64,000 bases of DNA from Actinomycetota bacterium (GCA_021324675.1 JAJPIR010000082.1:1-64000), one strand, 5' to 3'. Positions 47,518-58,478 are shown, numbered from the stretch's first letter. The notes: generated from the letters alone by a model not told the origin. A program made the numbers and translations.

Positions 47518-48321
47518 TCAGGTCCCGGTGACGCCCCGCAGCCCGACCTTCACCAGCAAAGCGTGCAACCGCACTGAGAGCACGGCCAGCTCCCGGACGA
47601 CCTCGTCAGCACGGGCCCGCGCGTCGGGATCGCGTTGCCGGGTCAGGGGGGTGACAATCTGCGCCAGCAATCCGACCTCGCGGTCTGCCGAAGCTCGGAA
47701 GGCGCGCAGGTGCCGGGGCTCTAGCCCGAAGTCGGTCATGGCCTGCGCGGTCTTGGCCACCTGCACCGCATCTGCGTCATAAAAGCCGGCTGGACCCGGG
47801 CGGACCAGGCCAAACTGCTCAAGTTGAGTCAGCAATGCACCGCTGATACCTGCTGCTGCGAGCAGCTCCTCTTGCGTCACCCGGCCGGTACCAGCGCCGA
47901 GCAATTCGGCTGGGCCTGGTTCGACCCCCGCGTCGGGATCGCCGTCGGGGACAGCCTCCGGGAAAGCACTGACCAGCGGCCGTGACGGAGCTGGCCAGCG
48001 AACGGCAGCCGTCCGTTCGGGGGGTCGCCCTGGAAGATGGTGGGCGGGATCGCCCCGGTCTCGCGCGTCCAGATACTCCTTGATAACCCGCAGTGGCAGG
48101 TAGTGATCACGCTGGGCAGCGAGCACGTAACGTAGCCGTTCCACATCTGTTACCGAGAATTGCCGGTAACCGGCGGCAGTGCGCTCTGGCTGGACCAGCC
48201 CTTCGGACTCCAAAAACCTGATCTTGGAAATAGTGACATCGGGAAATTCAGCCCGCAGCTGGGCAAGCACCGTGCCGATGCTCACCCCGGAACGATCCCC
48301 GGATCGGCGTGGGGCCGTCAC
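47518..48321 (-). CDS. ftsR: MerR-type regulator FtsR
   Basis: A 267-residue regulator with an N-terminal MerR winged helix (SIGTVLAQLRAEFPDVTISKIRFLESEGLV, GYRQFSVTDVERLRYVL) and a second C-terminal helical module (VTQEELLAAAGISGALLTQLEQFGLV) used for dimerisation. The orthologues Rv1828 and C. glutamicum FtsR activate ftsZ expression. Between the modules lies an Ala/Pro-rich linker of about 60 residues. Its ATG overlaps the end of garA (4 bases), so both are translated from one message. Confidence 0.9.
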   Translation of the reverse strand: MTAPRRSGDRSGVSIGTVLAQLRAEFPDVTISKIRFLESEGLVQPERTAAGYRQFSVTDVERLRYVLAAQRDHYLPLRVIKEYLDARDRGDPAHHLPGRPPERTAAVRWPAPSRPLVSAFPEAVPDGDPDAGVEPGPAELLGAGTGRVTQEELLAAAGISGALLTQLEQFGLVRPGPAGFYDADAVQVAKTAQAMTDFGLEPRHLRAFRASADREVGLLAQIVTPLTRQRDPDARARADEVVRELAVLSVRLHALLVKVGLRGVTGT

Positions 48322-48785
48322 TGTGTCCCCTGGTCAGCCCCTCGGCTCCCGCGCGGACCGGACAGAAACACCAGCCGGAACTTGCCGATCTGGACCTCGT
48401 CGCCGTTGGCCAGCATTGCGGTATCCACCGGTTCGCGATTCACGTAGGTACCGTTGAGGCTGCCGACATCCACAACGACAAACTCACCACCTTCACGGCG
48501 GAACTCGGCGTGCCGGCGAGACACCGTGACGTCATCGAGGAATATGTCGCTATCCGGGTGACGTCCAGCACTGGTGGTGGACCGGTCGAGCAGGAAGCGG
48601 GAACCGGCGTTGGGGCCACGCCTGACTACCAGCAGCGCCGAGCCCGCGGGCAGGGCATCGATACCAGCGATGGGGGGCGCCGGCGCCTCGATACCTTCGG
48701 CCTCGGACAGGAAATCGGCCCGGAAAGTCGAGGTCTGCTCCGGGCCCCGCTCTGGTGGTACACCGGGCCCGTCGTTCGTGCTCAC
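48318..48785 (-). CDS. garA: GarA/OdhI forkhead-associated regulator of 2-oxoglutarate metabolism
   Basis: A 155-residue FHA protein nearly identical in layout to M. tuberculosis GarA (162). The C-terminal FHA fold has SAGRHPDSDIFLDDVTVSRRH and DVGSLNGTYVNREPV. Unphosphorylated, GarA inhibits 2-oxoglutarate dehydrogenase and activates glutamate dehydrogenase; kinases switch it off by phosphorylating Thr in an N-terminal ETTS motif. Here that motif reads EQTSTF, so the second Thr (Thr18) stays and the first is Gln. The GTG at 48785 has AGGAG eight bases upstream. Confidence 0.93.
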   Translation of the reverse strand: MSTNDGPGVPPERGPEQTSTFRADFLSEAEGIEAPAPPIAGIDALPAGSALLVVRRGPNAGSRFLLDRSTTSAGRHPDSDIFLDDVTVSRRHAEFRREGGEFVVVDVGSLNGTYVNREPVDTAMLANGDEVQIGKFRLVFLSGPRGSRGADQGTQ

Positions 48786-48888
48786 CCTGGGCTCTCCTTC
48801 GCGGGGTGGTCGCCGTTGATCGGACCACAACCTACCGTGCCACAGCCGGCATTGCGGAGGAGAGGTCGGCGCCGCCTGCCAGCCATCC

Positions 48889-49272
48889 TCACTCTTCCCC
48901 GATGAGCGCCCGGTACTCCTCGGCGATCATCAAGGAGTCCACCGCCACCGGCTGCGTAGGCTTGATCTCGATCATCCAGCCGGCGCCGTATGGGTCGGAA
49001 TTGACCAAGTCGGGACTGCTTTCCAGGGCATCGTTGAGGCCCACTACCTCGCCATCCACCGGGGCGAACACGTCCGAGACGCTTTTGGTCGACTCGATTT
49101 CGCCTACTGGTTGTCCGGCCTTGACCGGATCACCCAGGAGAGGCAATTGGATGTAGACCACGTCTCCGAGCTGTGTCTGAGCGTAGTCAGTGACGCCGAC
49201 CCGCACGGTGCCCTCCTCGCGCAGCAGTACCCATTCGTGTTCCGGGGTATAGCGCAGCTCCTCAGGAACCAT
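48889..49272 (-). CDS. gcvH: Glycine cleavage system H protein
   Basis: A 127-residue lipoyl-domain protein. The lipoylation site is Lys63 in ESTKSVSD; YTPEHEW at the N-terminus and GAGWMIEIKP near the end are family hallmarks. It shuttles the aminomethyl group from GcvP to GcvT. GcvT itself is not in the window. Its ATG shares one base with the pgsA stop (TGATG). Then 100 bases later the garA-ftsR pair follows. Confidence 0.95.
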   Translation of the reverse strand: MVPEELRYTPEHEWVLLREEGTVRVGVTDYAQTQLGDVVYIQLPLLGDPVKAGQPVGEIESTKSVSDVFAPVDGEVVGLNDALESSPDLVNSDPYGAGWMIEIKPTQPVAVDSLMIAEEYRALIGEE

Positions 49273-49880
49273 CAGGACCTCCCATCACACGGGTCGGCGT
49301 CTGTCACACCGCGCACCGTCAGCACAACCTGGATCAGGTACAGCACCGCCGACCAGACGTACAGTGCACCGCCCCACCCGGTAAACGCCACCGCGAACGC
49401 GTGAGCTACCGCGCCCACCCAACCGTGTACGTCATGGGCGAGCAGCAGCAGGGGGAAGGCATAGAGCAGGCAGAGAGTTGCCGCCTTGCCCAAATAGTGC
49501 ACCGGCAGCGGGCCATGGCCGTGATAGCGCAGCACCGGCAACGTCGCAGCAAGCACCAGGTCCCTACCGAGCAGCACGGCGATCACCCACCAGGGCAAGA
49601 TCGCGCGCACGCCGAAGGCAAGCAAGGCGCTCAGGGTGTACAGCCGATCAACCGCCGGATCGAGCAGTTCCCCCAGCCTGCTGGACTGGTTGAGCCACCG
49701 CGCTAGCTTGCCGTCCGCCCAGTCGGTGAGGCCTGACAGGCCCAGTACCACTACGGCCAGCAGATCATGGCGCGGCCCCAGCATGAGCCACAAGAACAGC
49801 GGAACGCCGGCCAGCCGCAACAGGCTAAGCACATTGGGCACAGTGACCAACCGGTCAGCCGGATTCCGCACCGCAGTCAC
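49272..49880 (-). CDS. CDP-alcohol phosphatidyltransferase, PgsA2-like
   Basis: A 202-residue membrane enzyme with the CDP-alcohol phosphotransferase signature spread over DGKLARWLNQ and RLGELLDPAVDRL, i.e. DGxxAR-x8-G-x3-D-x3-D, all residues present. Several hydrophobic helices follow. It transfers a phosphatidyl group to an alcohol such as glycerol phosphate, or produces cardiolipin-type lipids; it matches Rv1822 by position. The Rv1823-Rv1825 genes that separate it from gcvH in M. tuberculosis are absent here. Confidence 0.88.
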   Translation of the reverse strand: MTAVRNPADRLVTVPNVLSLLRLAGVPLFLWLMLGPRHDLLAVVVLGLSGLTDWADGKLARWLNQSSRLGELLDPAVDRLYTLSALLAFGVRAILPWWVIAVLLGRDLVLAATLPVLRYHGHGPLPVHYLGKAATLCLLYAFPLLLLAHDVHGWVGAVAHAFAVAFTGWGGALYVWSAVLYLIQVVLTVRGVTDADPCDGRS

Positions 49881-49932
49881 TGGTCTCTCATGATGCCCTA
49901 CGAGCCCGCACTCGGCGGCAGCGGGTTGGTCA

Positions 49933-51937
<2,005 letters not shown>

Positions 51938-52029
51938 CGGATGCCTTCCTGTGGTCATGACAACTTGCAACCTAAACACCTGCGGGGATTGGTAATGCGG
52001 CGGATCACCGGGTGGTGTGCACTGTCATC

Positions 52030-52713
52030 ATGGCTTCGCATCCCGCCTGGCGTTCGCGAGATCCTGGGAAACGCACGCCTGGCAAGGGCCACGGCGCCTT
52101 CTTCGCCGCAGCGCTGAGATCTCCACGCGAAGTCGGAACGTTGTTGCCTTCCGGGCCCGAGCTGGCCCGGCGTTTGGCCGCGGTCATCCCGCGGCCAGGT
52201 CACTCAGGGCGGCCTCCTGTGGTGGTGGAGGTAGGCGCCGGTGCCGGCGCCGTCACTGCTGCGATCGTGCAGCACGTCGATGAGGGCGCCGTAGTGATCG
52301 CCGTCGAAAAGGACCCTGAGCTCGCCGAGCAGTTGCGGGCTCGCCGGTTGGGTGTTCACGTGGTCACGGCGGACGCCATCAAGCTGCCCACCATTCTCGC
52401 CGACCACGGGGTGGACTTCGCCGACGCGATCGTCTCTGTGCTGCCGTGGGCCTTGTTCGGCGCGCAGCTGCAGCGACAGATGCTGGCAACCTTCGCCGAT
52501 GCATTGCAGCCGGATGGGGTGTTCACCGCCGCTGCCTACAGCCTGGGCTACTGGACACCGGCCGCTCGGCGGTTCCGCCGCGAGCTGGAGCGGTTGTTCG
52601 GGGAGGTGCTGCCCACCCGCACCATGTGGCGCCACCTACCACCCGCGATGACTTACGTCTGCCGTCGCCCCGGGCAGGGTGGTGACGCGCTCACCGTGGA
52701 TCCGAGTCGATAA
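52030..52713 (+). CDS. SAM-dependent methyltransferase, phospholipid N-methyltransferase-like
   Basis: A 227-residue class I methyltransferase. The glycine-rich SAM motif is VVEVGAGAGAVTAAI; VIAVEKDPELAEQL is motif II and FADAIVSVLPW is motif IV. The N-terminal FFAAALRSPREVGTLLPSGPEL segment is typical of PmtA-like and ribosomal dimethyladenosine-like enzymes. The start could be GTG 52012 or ATG 52030; neither has a strong ribosome site. It is convergent with the kinase gene, overlapping it by 23 bases. Confidence 0.8.
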   Translation: MASHPAWRSRDPGKRTPGKGHGAFFAAALRSPREVGTLLPSGPELARRLAAVIPRPGHSGRPPVVVEVGAGAGAVTAAIVQHVDEGAVVIAVEKDPELAEQLRARRLGVHVVTADAIKLPTILADHGVDFADAIVSVLPWALFGAQLQRQMLATFADALQPDGVFTAAAYSLGYWTPAARRFRRELERLFGEVLPTRTMWRHLPPAMTYVCRRPGQGGDALTVDPSR

Positions 52714-54235
52714 GCAGGTGACCGTTGATCCGGGTTACGCGCAACACTCGCTTGACGACTTCGGAGCTTCCCGCTTTGTGGTAGGTGACATCCACGGGTA
52801 CGCGTACCGAGCCGTCTGGGTTGTTGGTAAGCCCGAATGCATTGGCACCACTGACCGAGGAGTACTGGCCCCAGTACGACCGGAAGCCGGCTTCGCTGCC
52901 GAACATCGCTTGCGCCGTGGGTGATAACAGCGCCCACGCCGACGGCGTGTCGTCGAGGCCATTGTAGTAGTCGATCACGAGCTGCCCGGCATCGTGCCAG
53001 GCGATCGGCTGGGCATTGTCGACGCGCTGCACCTGCGGTTGCGGCGACGCTGGCGCTACGGACGGTGCTGGCACCGCCGGGGGCGATGCGGTGACCCCTG
53101 GTTTGGCGGCGGGCAAGGCCTGCTCTGCCGAAAAGCTCCGGGACAGCAGCGTTCCCACGCCGGCAAGGGCGAGGAGCACCAGCACAGTAATCGCGACCAA
53201 GCCAGCGCGGCCGGTTCGCGGCGCCACGCTTCTTAGCGCGGTCCAAACAGGTGGTGACACGGCAACTTCGGGCTCAGCGCCAGCAAGCGGTGTGGGGGCC
53301 ACAGCGGGAACGGGGTCTGCTTCGACGCCCGCGCCGTCCCTTCGAGGGAAGCTGTTCGCCGCCGAATCGTGGGCGACCAGAGTTGGCGGCAGCGCTGAGG
53401 GCGGTCGGTTCGGCCGGGCTGATCCAGAAGCTGGGGACGGCCTGGGTACCGGTCGAGTAGCGTGCGCTGCGGCCAGCTCCAGGCTGGCGCGGTGCATGTC
53501 GGGTCGTGCTGCGGGGTCGGTGGCCAGCAGCTTCATCAGCACCGCGGTCAGGGGGCCGGCGTACCGGGGCGGAGTCACCTGGCCGTTGGCGACCGTATGC
53601 AGCAGCGCAAGCGGGTTATCGCTGTCGCCGAAGGGCCCCTGCCCTTCCAGCGCCGCGTACAGTGTCGCGCCGAGGGAAAACACGTCAGATGCCGGAGTGG
53701 GAAGCTGGCCGCGGGCCACCTCCGGAGCCAGGTAAGCGGGGGTTCCCGCCATCATTCCGGTCTGGGTCACCGTCACATCGCCCACGGCGCGCGAGACCCC
53801 GAAGTCGGTGATCTTGGCTGTACCGTCGTCGGCGATCAGGATGTTGCCCGGCTTGACGTCGCGATGCACGATCTGCGCGGCGTGCGCGGCGGCCAGCGCG
53901 GAGGCGATCTGCCGGCCAATGGAGGCCACCTCGGGCACCGGAAGGCAGTACCGTTCCGCGAGCACCGCGGCGAGGCTGCGCGAAGGGAGATATTCCATCA
54001 CCAGGCAGGGCTCACCATCGTGCTCCGCCACGTCGTAGACGACGATGGCGTTCGGATGCTGCAACCGTGCGGCGATCCGAGCCTCGCGCAGCGCCCTAGC
54101 CCGCGCCTCGTCGGTCGCTCGGGGACTCAATTCTGGCTGCAACAGCAGCTGCTTCACCGCTACCGGCCGCTGCAGCCGCTCGTCCATAGCCCGCCAGACG
54201 ACCCCCATGCCGCCGCTGCCAATCCGCTCGAGCAC
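52691..54235 (-). CDS. Receptor-type Ser/Thr protein kinase
   Basis: A eukaryotic-like kinase: GSGGMGVVWRA loop, VAVKQ (Lys28 from the GTG), VHRDVKPGN, KITDFG, LAPEV. A Pro-rich juxtamembrane region, one transmembrane helix (GLVAITVLVLLALAGVGTLL) and an extracellular domain follow; there is no PASTA repeat. The GTG at 54235 cuts off the first strand of the kinase fold: the natural beginning IDTGQLIAGHYRVLERIG continues upstream to an ATC codon preceded by AGGGAG, then a stop. Initiation at that ATC (54271) is proposed, giving 526 residues. The 3' end overlaps the methyltransferase gene. Confidence 0.9.
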   Translation of the reverse strand: MLERIGSGGMGVVWRAMDERLQRPVAVKQLLLQPELSPRATDEARARALREARIAARLQHPNAIVVYDVAEHDGEPCLVMEYLPSRSLAAVLAERYCLPVPEVASIGRQIASALAAAHAAQIVHRDVKPGNILIADDGTAKITDFGVSRAVGDVTVTQTGMMAGTPAYLAPEVARGQLPTPASDVFSLGATLYAALEGQGPFGDSDNPLALLHTVANGQVTPPRYAGPLTAVLMKLLATDPAARPDMHRASLELAAAHATRPVPRPSPASGSARPNRPPSALPPTLVAHDSAANSFPRRDGAGVEADPVPAVAPTPLAGAEPEVAVSPPVWTALRSVAPRTGRAGLVAITVLVLLALAGVGTLLSRSFSAEQALPAAKPGVTASPPAVPAPSVAPASPQPQVQRVDNAQPIAWHDAGQLVIDYYNGLDDTPSAWALLSPTAQAMFGSEAGFRSYWGQYSSVSGANAFGLTNNPDGSVRVPVDVTYHKAGSSEVVKRVLRVTRINGHLLIDSDPR

Positions 54236-54268
54236 CCGGTAGTGGCCGGCGATCAGCTGACCCGTGTC

Positions 54269-54288
54269 GATATGCGGTCACTCCCTTT
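54269..54288 (-). promoter_or_regulatory. Candidate ATC start codon and ribosome site of the kinase gene
   Basis: On the minus strand AGGGAG (54281-54286) is followed after nine bases by ATC (54269-54271), in frame with the kinase and after an in-frame TGA at 54278-54280. Homologous kinases usually begin MDTGQLIAGxY; here the same codons read ATC-GAC-ACG. ATC is a very rare start; a sequencing or mutational change of ATG is the alternative. Confidence 0.5.
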
Positions 54289-54417
54289 AGCTTCCCCGCA
54301 TGGGCACACAGCGTCCCCGACCAACCCAGGCTACCGCCCGGCAAGGGGACCTGGCGCGCCCGCCCGCTGGCACCACCTAGCCCTGGTTGACGTGTCACCG
54401 GCACCATCGTGGTCACC

Positions 54418-56922
54418 ATGACCCTCACAGAAAGACTGCGCCACGGGTGCAGTCCCGACGACCTTTTCGACATTTTCGCCGGCTGGGTGGCGGCCCAGGG
54501 TCTGACTTTGTACCCGGCCCAGGAAGAAGCATTGATCGAGGTCGTCTCCGGCTCGAATGTGATTTTGGCCACTCCCACCGGCTCCGGTAAGAGTCTGGTA
54601 GCGACCGGCGCGCACGCCAGCGCATTGACGCAACGCAAACGAAGTTTCTACACCGCGCCGATCAAAGCTCTGGTATCGGAGAAGTTCTTTGCAGCCTGCG
54701 AGGTATTCGGTGCCGACCAGGTGGGGATGCTGACTGGTGACTCCAGCGTCAACGCTCAAGCGCCGATCATCTGCTGCACCGCAGAGGTGCTGGCCAACAT
54801 GGCGCTGCGCAGCGGGCCGGAAAGCGACGTCGGCCTGGTCGTCATGGACGAGTTTCACTTCTACGCCGACCCGGACCGTGGCTGGGCATGGCAGGTGCCT
54901 CTGCTTGAACTTGTCCGTAGCCAGTTTTTGCTGATGTCCGCAACGCTGGGTGACGTCAGCTTTTTCGAGCGCGACTTGACGCGACGTACCGGCCGTCCTA
55001 CCGCGGTGGTGCGCTCCGCGCAGCGGCCGGTTCCGCTGCATTTTCGGTACGTCACCACACCACTGCACGAGACGCTGGAAGACTTGCTGGCCACCAGCTC
55101 AGCACCGGTGTACGTGGTCCACTTCACCCAGGCCGCGGCTGCCGAGCAGGCCCAGGCCTTGACCAGCATCAATGTATGTAGCCGTAGTGAGAAAGATGCC
55201 ATTGCCGAGTTGATCGGCGCGTTCCGGTTCACCGCCGGTTTCGGGCGCACGCTGTCCCGATTGGTACGCCATGGGATCGGGGTGCATCACGCAGGGATGC
55301 TGCCCCGGTATCGACGGCTCGTGGAGCGGCTCGCCCAATCCGGCCTACTGAAGATTATCTGCGGCACCGACACCCTCGGGGTGGGGATCAACGTTCCGAT
55401 CCGCACAGTGCTACTCACCGGGCTGGCCAAATACGACGGGACCCGCACCCGGCACCTCACTGCGCGGGAATTCCACCAGATCGCCGGTCGAGCCGGGCGA
55501 GCCGGCTACGACACCAGCGGCACCATCGTCGTGCAGGCGCCGGAGCATGTCGTGCACAACGCCATGGCAGCAGCCAAAGCAGGCGACGATCCGCGCAAGC
55601 GCCGCAAGATCGTCCGTAAGAAACCCCGTGAGGGATCGGTGTCTTGGAGTGAACGCACCTTCGAGCGGCTGGTGGCCGCCGAGCCGGAAGCGCTGGTCTC
55701 CAGCTTCACGGTTACCCACGCGATGTTGCTTAATGTGGCCAGCCGTCCTGGCGACGCGTTCGCCGCGATGCGCCACCTGCTCACCGACAACCACGAAGAT
55801 CGCCCCGCGCAGCGCCGGCTGATCCGGGCAGCCATCGCGATGTACCGCGCGTTGCTGGCTGCCGGGGTCATCGAGCGATTGCCGGTGCCCGACTCGCAGG
55901 GCCGTACGGTGCGGCTCACCGGGGATCTCCAGCTCGACTTCGCGCTCAATCAAGCGCTGTCGCCGTTCGCCTTGGCTGCAATCGAGCTGCTGGACCCCGA
56001 ATCGGCCGACTACCCGCTGGACGTCTTGTCGATGCTGGAGGCGACCTTGGAAGACCCACGGCCGGTGCTGGCAGCGCAACTGGCCAAGGCCAAGGGTGAG
56101 GCAGTAGCGGCGATGAAGGCCGAGGGCATCGAGTACGAGGAACGCATGCGGCTGCTGGAGGGCGTCACCTACCCGATGCCCCTGGCTGATCTGCTCGACG
56201 CGGCGTTCGAGACCTACCGGCAAGGCCACCCGTGGGTGGCCGATCACCACCTGTCTCCCAAATCGGTAGCCCGAGATCTCGCCGAGCGCGCGATGACCTT
56301 CACCGAATATGTCGGGCTTTACGGCCTGGCCCGATCGGAAGGGCTGGTGCTTCGGTACCTGGCTGACGCCTACCAGGCGCTGCGCCGCACGGTGCCGGAC
56401 GACGCCAAGACCGAGGCGCTCCGGGATCTTGAGGAGTGGCTTGGGGAACTGGTCCGCCAGGTCGACTCCAGCCTCTTGGAGGAGTGGGAAAAACTGCGCG
56501 ACCCCCAAGCACCGCAGGCGAAACCCGCACCATTGGACGAGCGGCCAGCGCCGGTGACGGCCAATGAGCGGGCCTTCCGGGTACTGGTACGCAATGCGCT
56601 GTTCCGGCGGGTGGAGCTGGCCGCCCGCCGGCGATGGGACGCTCTGGCCGCACTCGACGCCGACGACGGGTGGGATGAGCAGGCTTGGCGGGATGCCGTT
56701 GAACCGTACTTCGACGAACACAGCGAAATCGGCACTGGCCCTGATGCCCGCGGCCCGCACTTGCTCGTCATCGATTACCACCCCGACCGGTGGCTCGTAC
56801 GCCAAATCCTGGACGACCCCGCCGGCCATCATGACTGGGCGATCAACGCCGAAGTAGACCTGCCTGCCTCAGACGCAGCGGGGGTTGCCGTGCTGCGAGT
56901 GAGGGCCGTGGGATCCTCGTAA
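54418..56922 (+). CDS. Ski2-like DEAD/DEAH-box helicase with C-terminal DUF3516-type region
   Basis: An 834-residue superfamily 2 helicase. Motif I is TPTGSGKS, motif II DEFH, motif III SAT, motif VI QIAGRAGRAGY; VHHAGMLPRYR is the Ski2/Mtr4-like hallmark of motif IV-V. About 350 C-terminal residues after the helicase core form a conserved helical region found in actinobacterial relatives. It likely unwinds structured RNA or DNA. The ATG at 54418 was chosen over GTG 54409; neither has a Shine-Dalgarno sequence, so the message may be nearly leaderless. Confidence 0.9.
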   Translation: MTLTERLRHGCSPDDLFDIFAGWVAAQGLTLYPAQEEALIEVVSGSNVILATPTGSGKSLVATGAHASALTQRKRSFYTAPIKALVSEKFFAACEVFGADQVGMLTGDSSVNAQAPIICCTAEVLANMALRSGPESDVGLVVMDEFHFYADPDRGWAWQVPLLELVRSQFLLMSATLGDVSFFERDLTRRTGRPTAVVRSAQRPVPLHFRYVTTPLHETLEDLLATSSAPVYVVHFTQAAAAEQAQALTSINVCSRSEKDAIAELIGAFRFTAGFGRTLSRLVRHGIGVHHAGMLPRYRRLVERLAQSGLLKIICGTDTLGVGINVPIRTVLLTGLAKYDGTRTRHLTAREFHQIAGRAGRAGYDTSGTIVVQAPEHVVHNAMAAAKAGDDPRKRRKIVRKKPREGSVSWSERTFERLVAAEPEALVSSFTVTHAMLLNVASRPGDAFAAMRHLLTDNHEDRPAQRRLIRAAIAMYRALLAAGVIERLPVPDSQGRTVRLTGDLQLDFALNQALSPFALAAIELLDPESADYPLDVLSMLEATLEDPRPVLAAQLAKAKGEAVAAMKAEGIEYEERMRLLEGVTYPMPLADLLDAAFETYRQGHPWVADHHLSPKSVARDLAERAMTFTEYVGLYGLARSEGLVLRYLADAYQALRRTVPDDAKTEALRDLEEWLGELVRQVDSSLLEEWEKLRDPQAPQAKPAPLDERPAPVTANERAFRVLVRNALFRRVELAARRRWDALAALDADDGWDEQAWRDAVEPYFDEHSEIGTGPDARGPHLLVIDYHPDRWLVRQILDDPAGHHDWAINAEVDLPASDAAGVAVLRVRAVGSS

Positions 56923-56942
56923 CGGGTTGGCCCGCCGACCCA

Positions 56943-57506
56943 TCAGGTCGGCTCGTTGCCCGCTTTCCATTTGATCCCGCAGCCAAGGCTGGGCATCTGC
57001 GGCTCGCCCACCGGCTTGCCGGCCAGTACCAAGTCCAGCGCAGCTCGCAGAGCCTGGCCGGTCACCGGAATGTCATTGCGCGGCCGAGACTCATCGAACT
57101 CGCCCCGGTAAGCAAGCTTGCGATCGGCGTCATAGAGGAAGAAGTCCGGGGTGCACGCGGCCCGGTAGGCCAATGCCACCTGCTGGGTCTCATCGAGCAG
57201 GTAGGGGAAGGTGAACCCGGCGCGGTTGGCCTGCTCGGTCAACCCCGCTGGACCATCGTCGGGATAGTTGTCGACGTCGTTACTGCAGATCGCCACCGCA
57301 CCGATGTCGGCGGTGTATTCGCTGACGAGCAAGCCGAGCTGGCGCTCGATGTGCCGCACGTAGGGGCAGTGGTTGCACAGAAACATCACCAGCAGCGGCT
57401 GATCGGTGGCGAGGCCATCCGAACTCACGATCTGTCCGTCGAGAGACGGCAGCACGAACGGCGGCGCAGGGCTACCAAGGGGGACCATGAACGAGTTCAC
57501 TGCCAT
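56943..57506 (-). CDS. Thioredoxin-like/peroxiredoxin-like redox protein
   Basis: A 187-residue AhpC/TSA-fold protein: GSPAPPFVLPSLDG, active region VMFLCNHCPYVRHIERQL with two Cys three apart, TPDFFLYD and the C-terminal PSLGCGIKWK. The C-terminal block identifies the thioredoxin-like family whose founders occur in many soil bacteria. It probably reduces peroxides or disulfides; the electron donor is unknown. It is divergent from the nitroreductase gene with about 70 bases between starts. Confidence 0.88.
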   Translation of the reverse strand: MAVNSFMVPLGSPAPPFVLPSLDGQIVSSDGLATDQPLLVMFLCNHCPYVRHIERQLGLLVSEYTADIGAVAICSNDVDNYPDDGPAGLTEQANRAGFTFPYLLDETQQVALAYRAACTPDFFLYDADRKLAYRGEFDESRPRNDIPVTGQALRAALDLVLAGKPVGEPQMPSLGCGIKWKAGNEPT

Positions 57507-57578
57507 ACCGCAAGTTTCCCATCAGGGACGGCCTCGGGCGGCTCAAGGTCAGATGTTCGGTCGGTATGTTCACCGATC

Positions 57579-58268
57579 GTGGAGCTTGACGAGGTGATGC
57601 GCACAACGCCGGCAACCCGAGTGTTCACCGACGAACCGGTACCGGATGCGGTGATACACCGGATCCTTGATCGCGCGAGGTTCGCACCCAGCGGAGGCAA
57701 CCGGCAGGGCTGGCGTGTCGTCCTGCTCCGGGATCCGTCGATTCGACACCGGATACGAGAGCTCTATGACCTTGGTTGGCGGGAGTACATGGCGTATGTG
57801 GACGCAGGTTTGGTGCCTTTTGCACCTGACAAGAATGGCCGCTGGAATGGTCCGGCCGTCGATCTGGATGCCGCCCGCCGGGTACCGAGACCCAACGAAT
57901 TCACCGCCAGCCTGGACAAGGTCCCGGTGCTGCTCTTGCTGATTGCTCGCCTCACTGCGCTGGCATGCGTCGACAATGGCCTAGGCCGGCAGAGCATAGT
58001 CGGTGGCGGGTCAATCTACCCATTCGGGCATAACATCTTGCTGGCCGCCCGCGATGAAGGCCTCGGTGGCGTGCTGACCTCGGTGTTGGTCCGGCAGGAA
58101 CCAGCCGTGCGGGAATTGATTGGCATCCCTGAGGACCACGCGATCGCCGGCCTGATCGCTCTGGGACATCCGGTGCGGACGGTCCGCAAACTGCGGCGCA
58201 GGCCCGTCGAACAGTTCACCACTGTAGACCGGTTCGACGGGCCTGCCTTCGATCCTGATCGGCCCTAG
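57579..58268 (+). CDS. Nitroreductase-family flavoprotein
   Basis: A 229-residue FMN-dependent oxidoreductase. RRT-like TTPATRVFTDEPVPD begins the fold and RARFAPSGGNRQGWRVVLL is the FMN-binding segment; NILLAARDEGLGGVLTS and a GHP block close it. It would reduce nitro groups, quinones or enones with NAD(P)H. The start is a GTG giving MELDEVM, matching actinobacterial relatives; an in-frame ORF extends further upstream over the divergent gene but has no support. It ends 12 bases before a small minus-strand gene. Confidence 0.88.
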   Translation: MELDEVMRTTPATRVFTDEPVPDAVIHRILDRARFAPSGGNRQGWRVVLLRDPSIRHRIRELYDLGWREYMAYVDAGLVPFAPDKNGRWNGPAVDLDAARRVPRPNEFTASLDKVPVLLLLIARLTALACVDNGLGRQSIVGGGSIYPFGHNILLAARDEGLGGVLTSVLVRQEPAVRELIGIPEDHAIAGLIALGHPVRTVRKLRRRPVEQFTTVDRFDGPAFDPDRP

Positions 58269-58280
58269 TACCGCCCTGTG

Positions 58281-58478
58281 TCAGCCTTCACCGCCACCCC
58301 GGATCTTGCTCGTCACAGCATCGATCTGGGCCCGCAACTTGCCCTTGGTGGCCTGATCGACGAGGCCCAAGGCCCCCGCTGCGATCTTACCGGCCGCCTC
58401 CGGGTTGGCCTTCGCGAAACGGCGAGCGCCTTCGACCACGCCCGCCAGAACCAGCAGCTTCACCAGCTTCCCCAGCAT
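58281..58478 (-). CDS. Small hypothetical protein
   Basis: A 65-residue protein starting MLGKLVKLLVLAGVVEGARRFAKANPEAAGKI, amphipathic and Lys/Ala-rich, with a basic middle and a GGGEG tail. It has no known domain; small Rv0909-type antitoxins share this composition but not the sequence. The ATG at 58478 follows GGGAGG by five bases, a strong site, so the longer in-frame extension upstream is not needed. It lies between a nitroreductase gene and the Rv2175c-like gene. Confidence 0.6.
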   Translation of the reverse strand: MLGKLVKLLVLAGVVEGARRFAKANPEAAGKIAAGALGLVDQATKGKLRAQIDAVTSKIRGGGEG

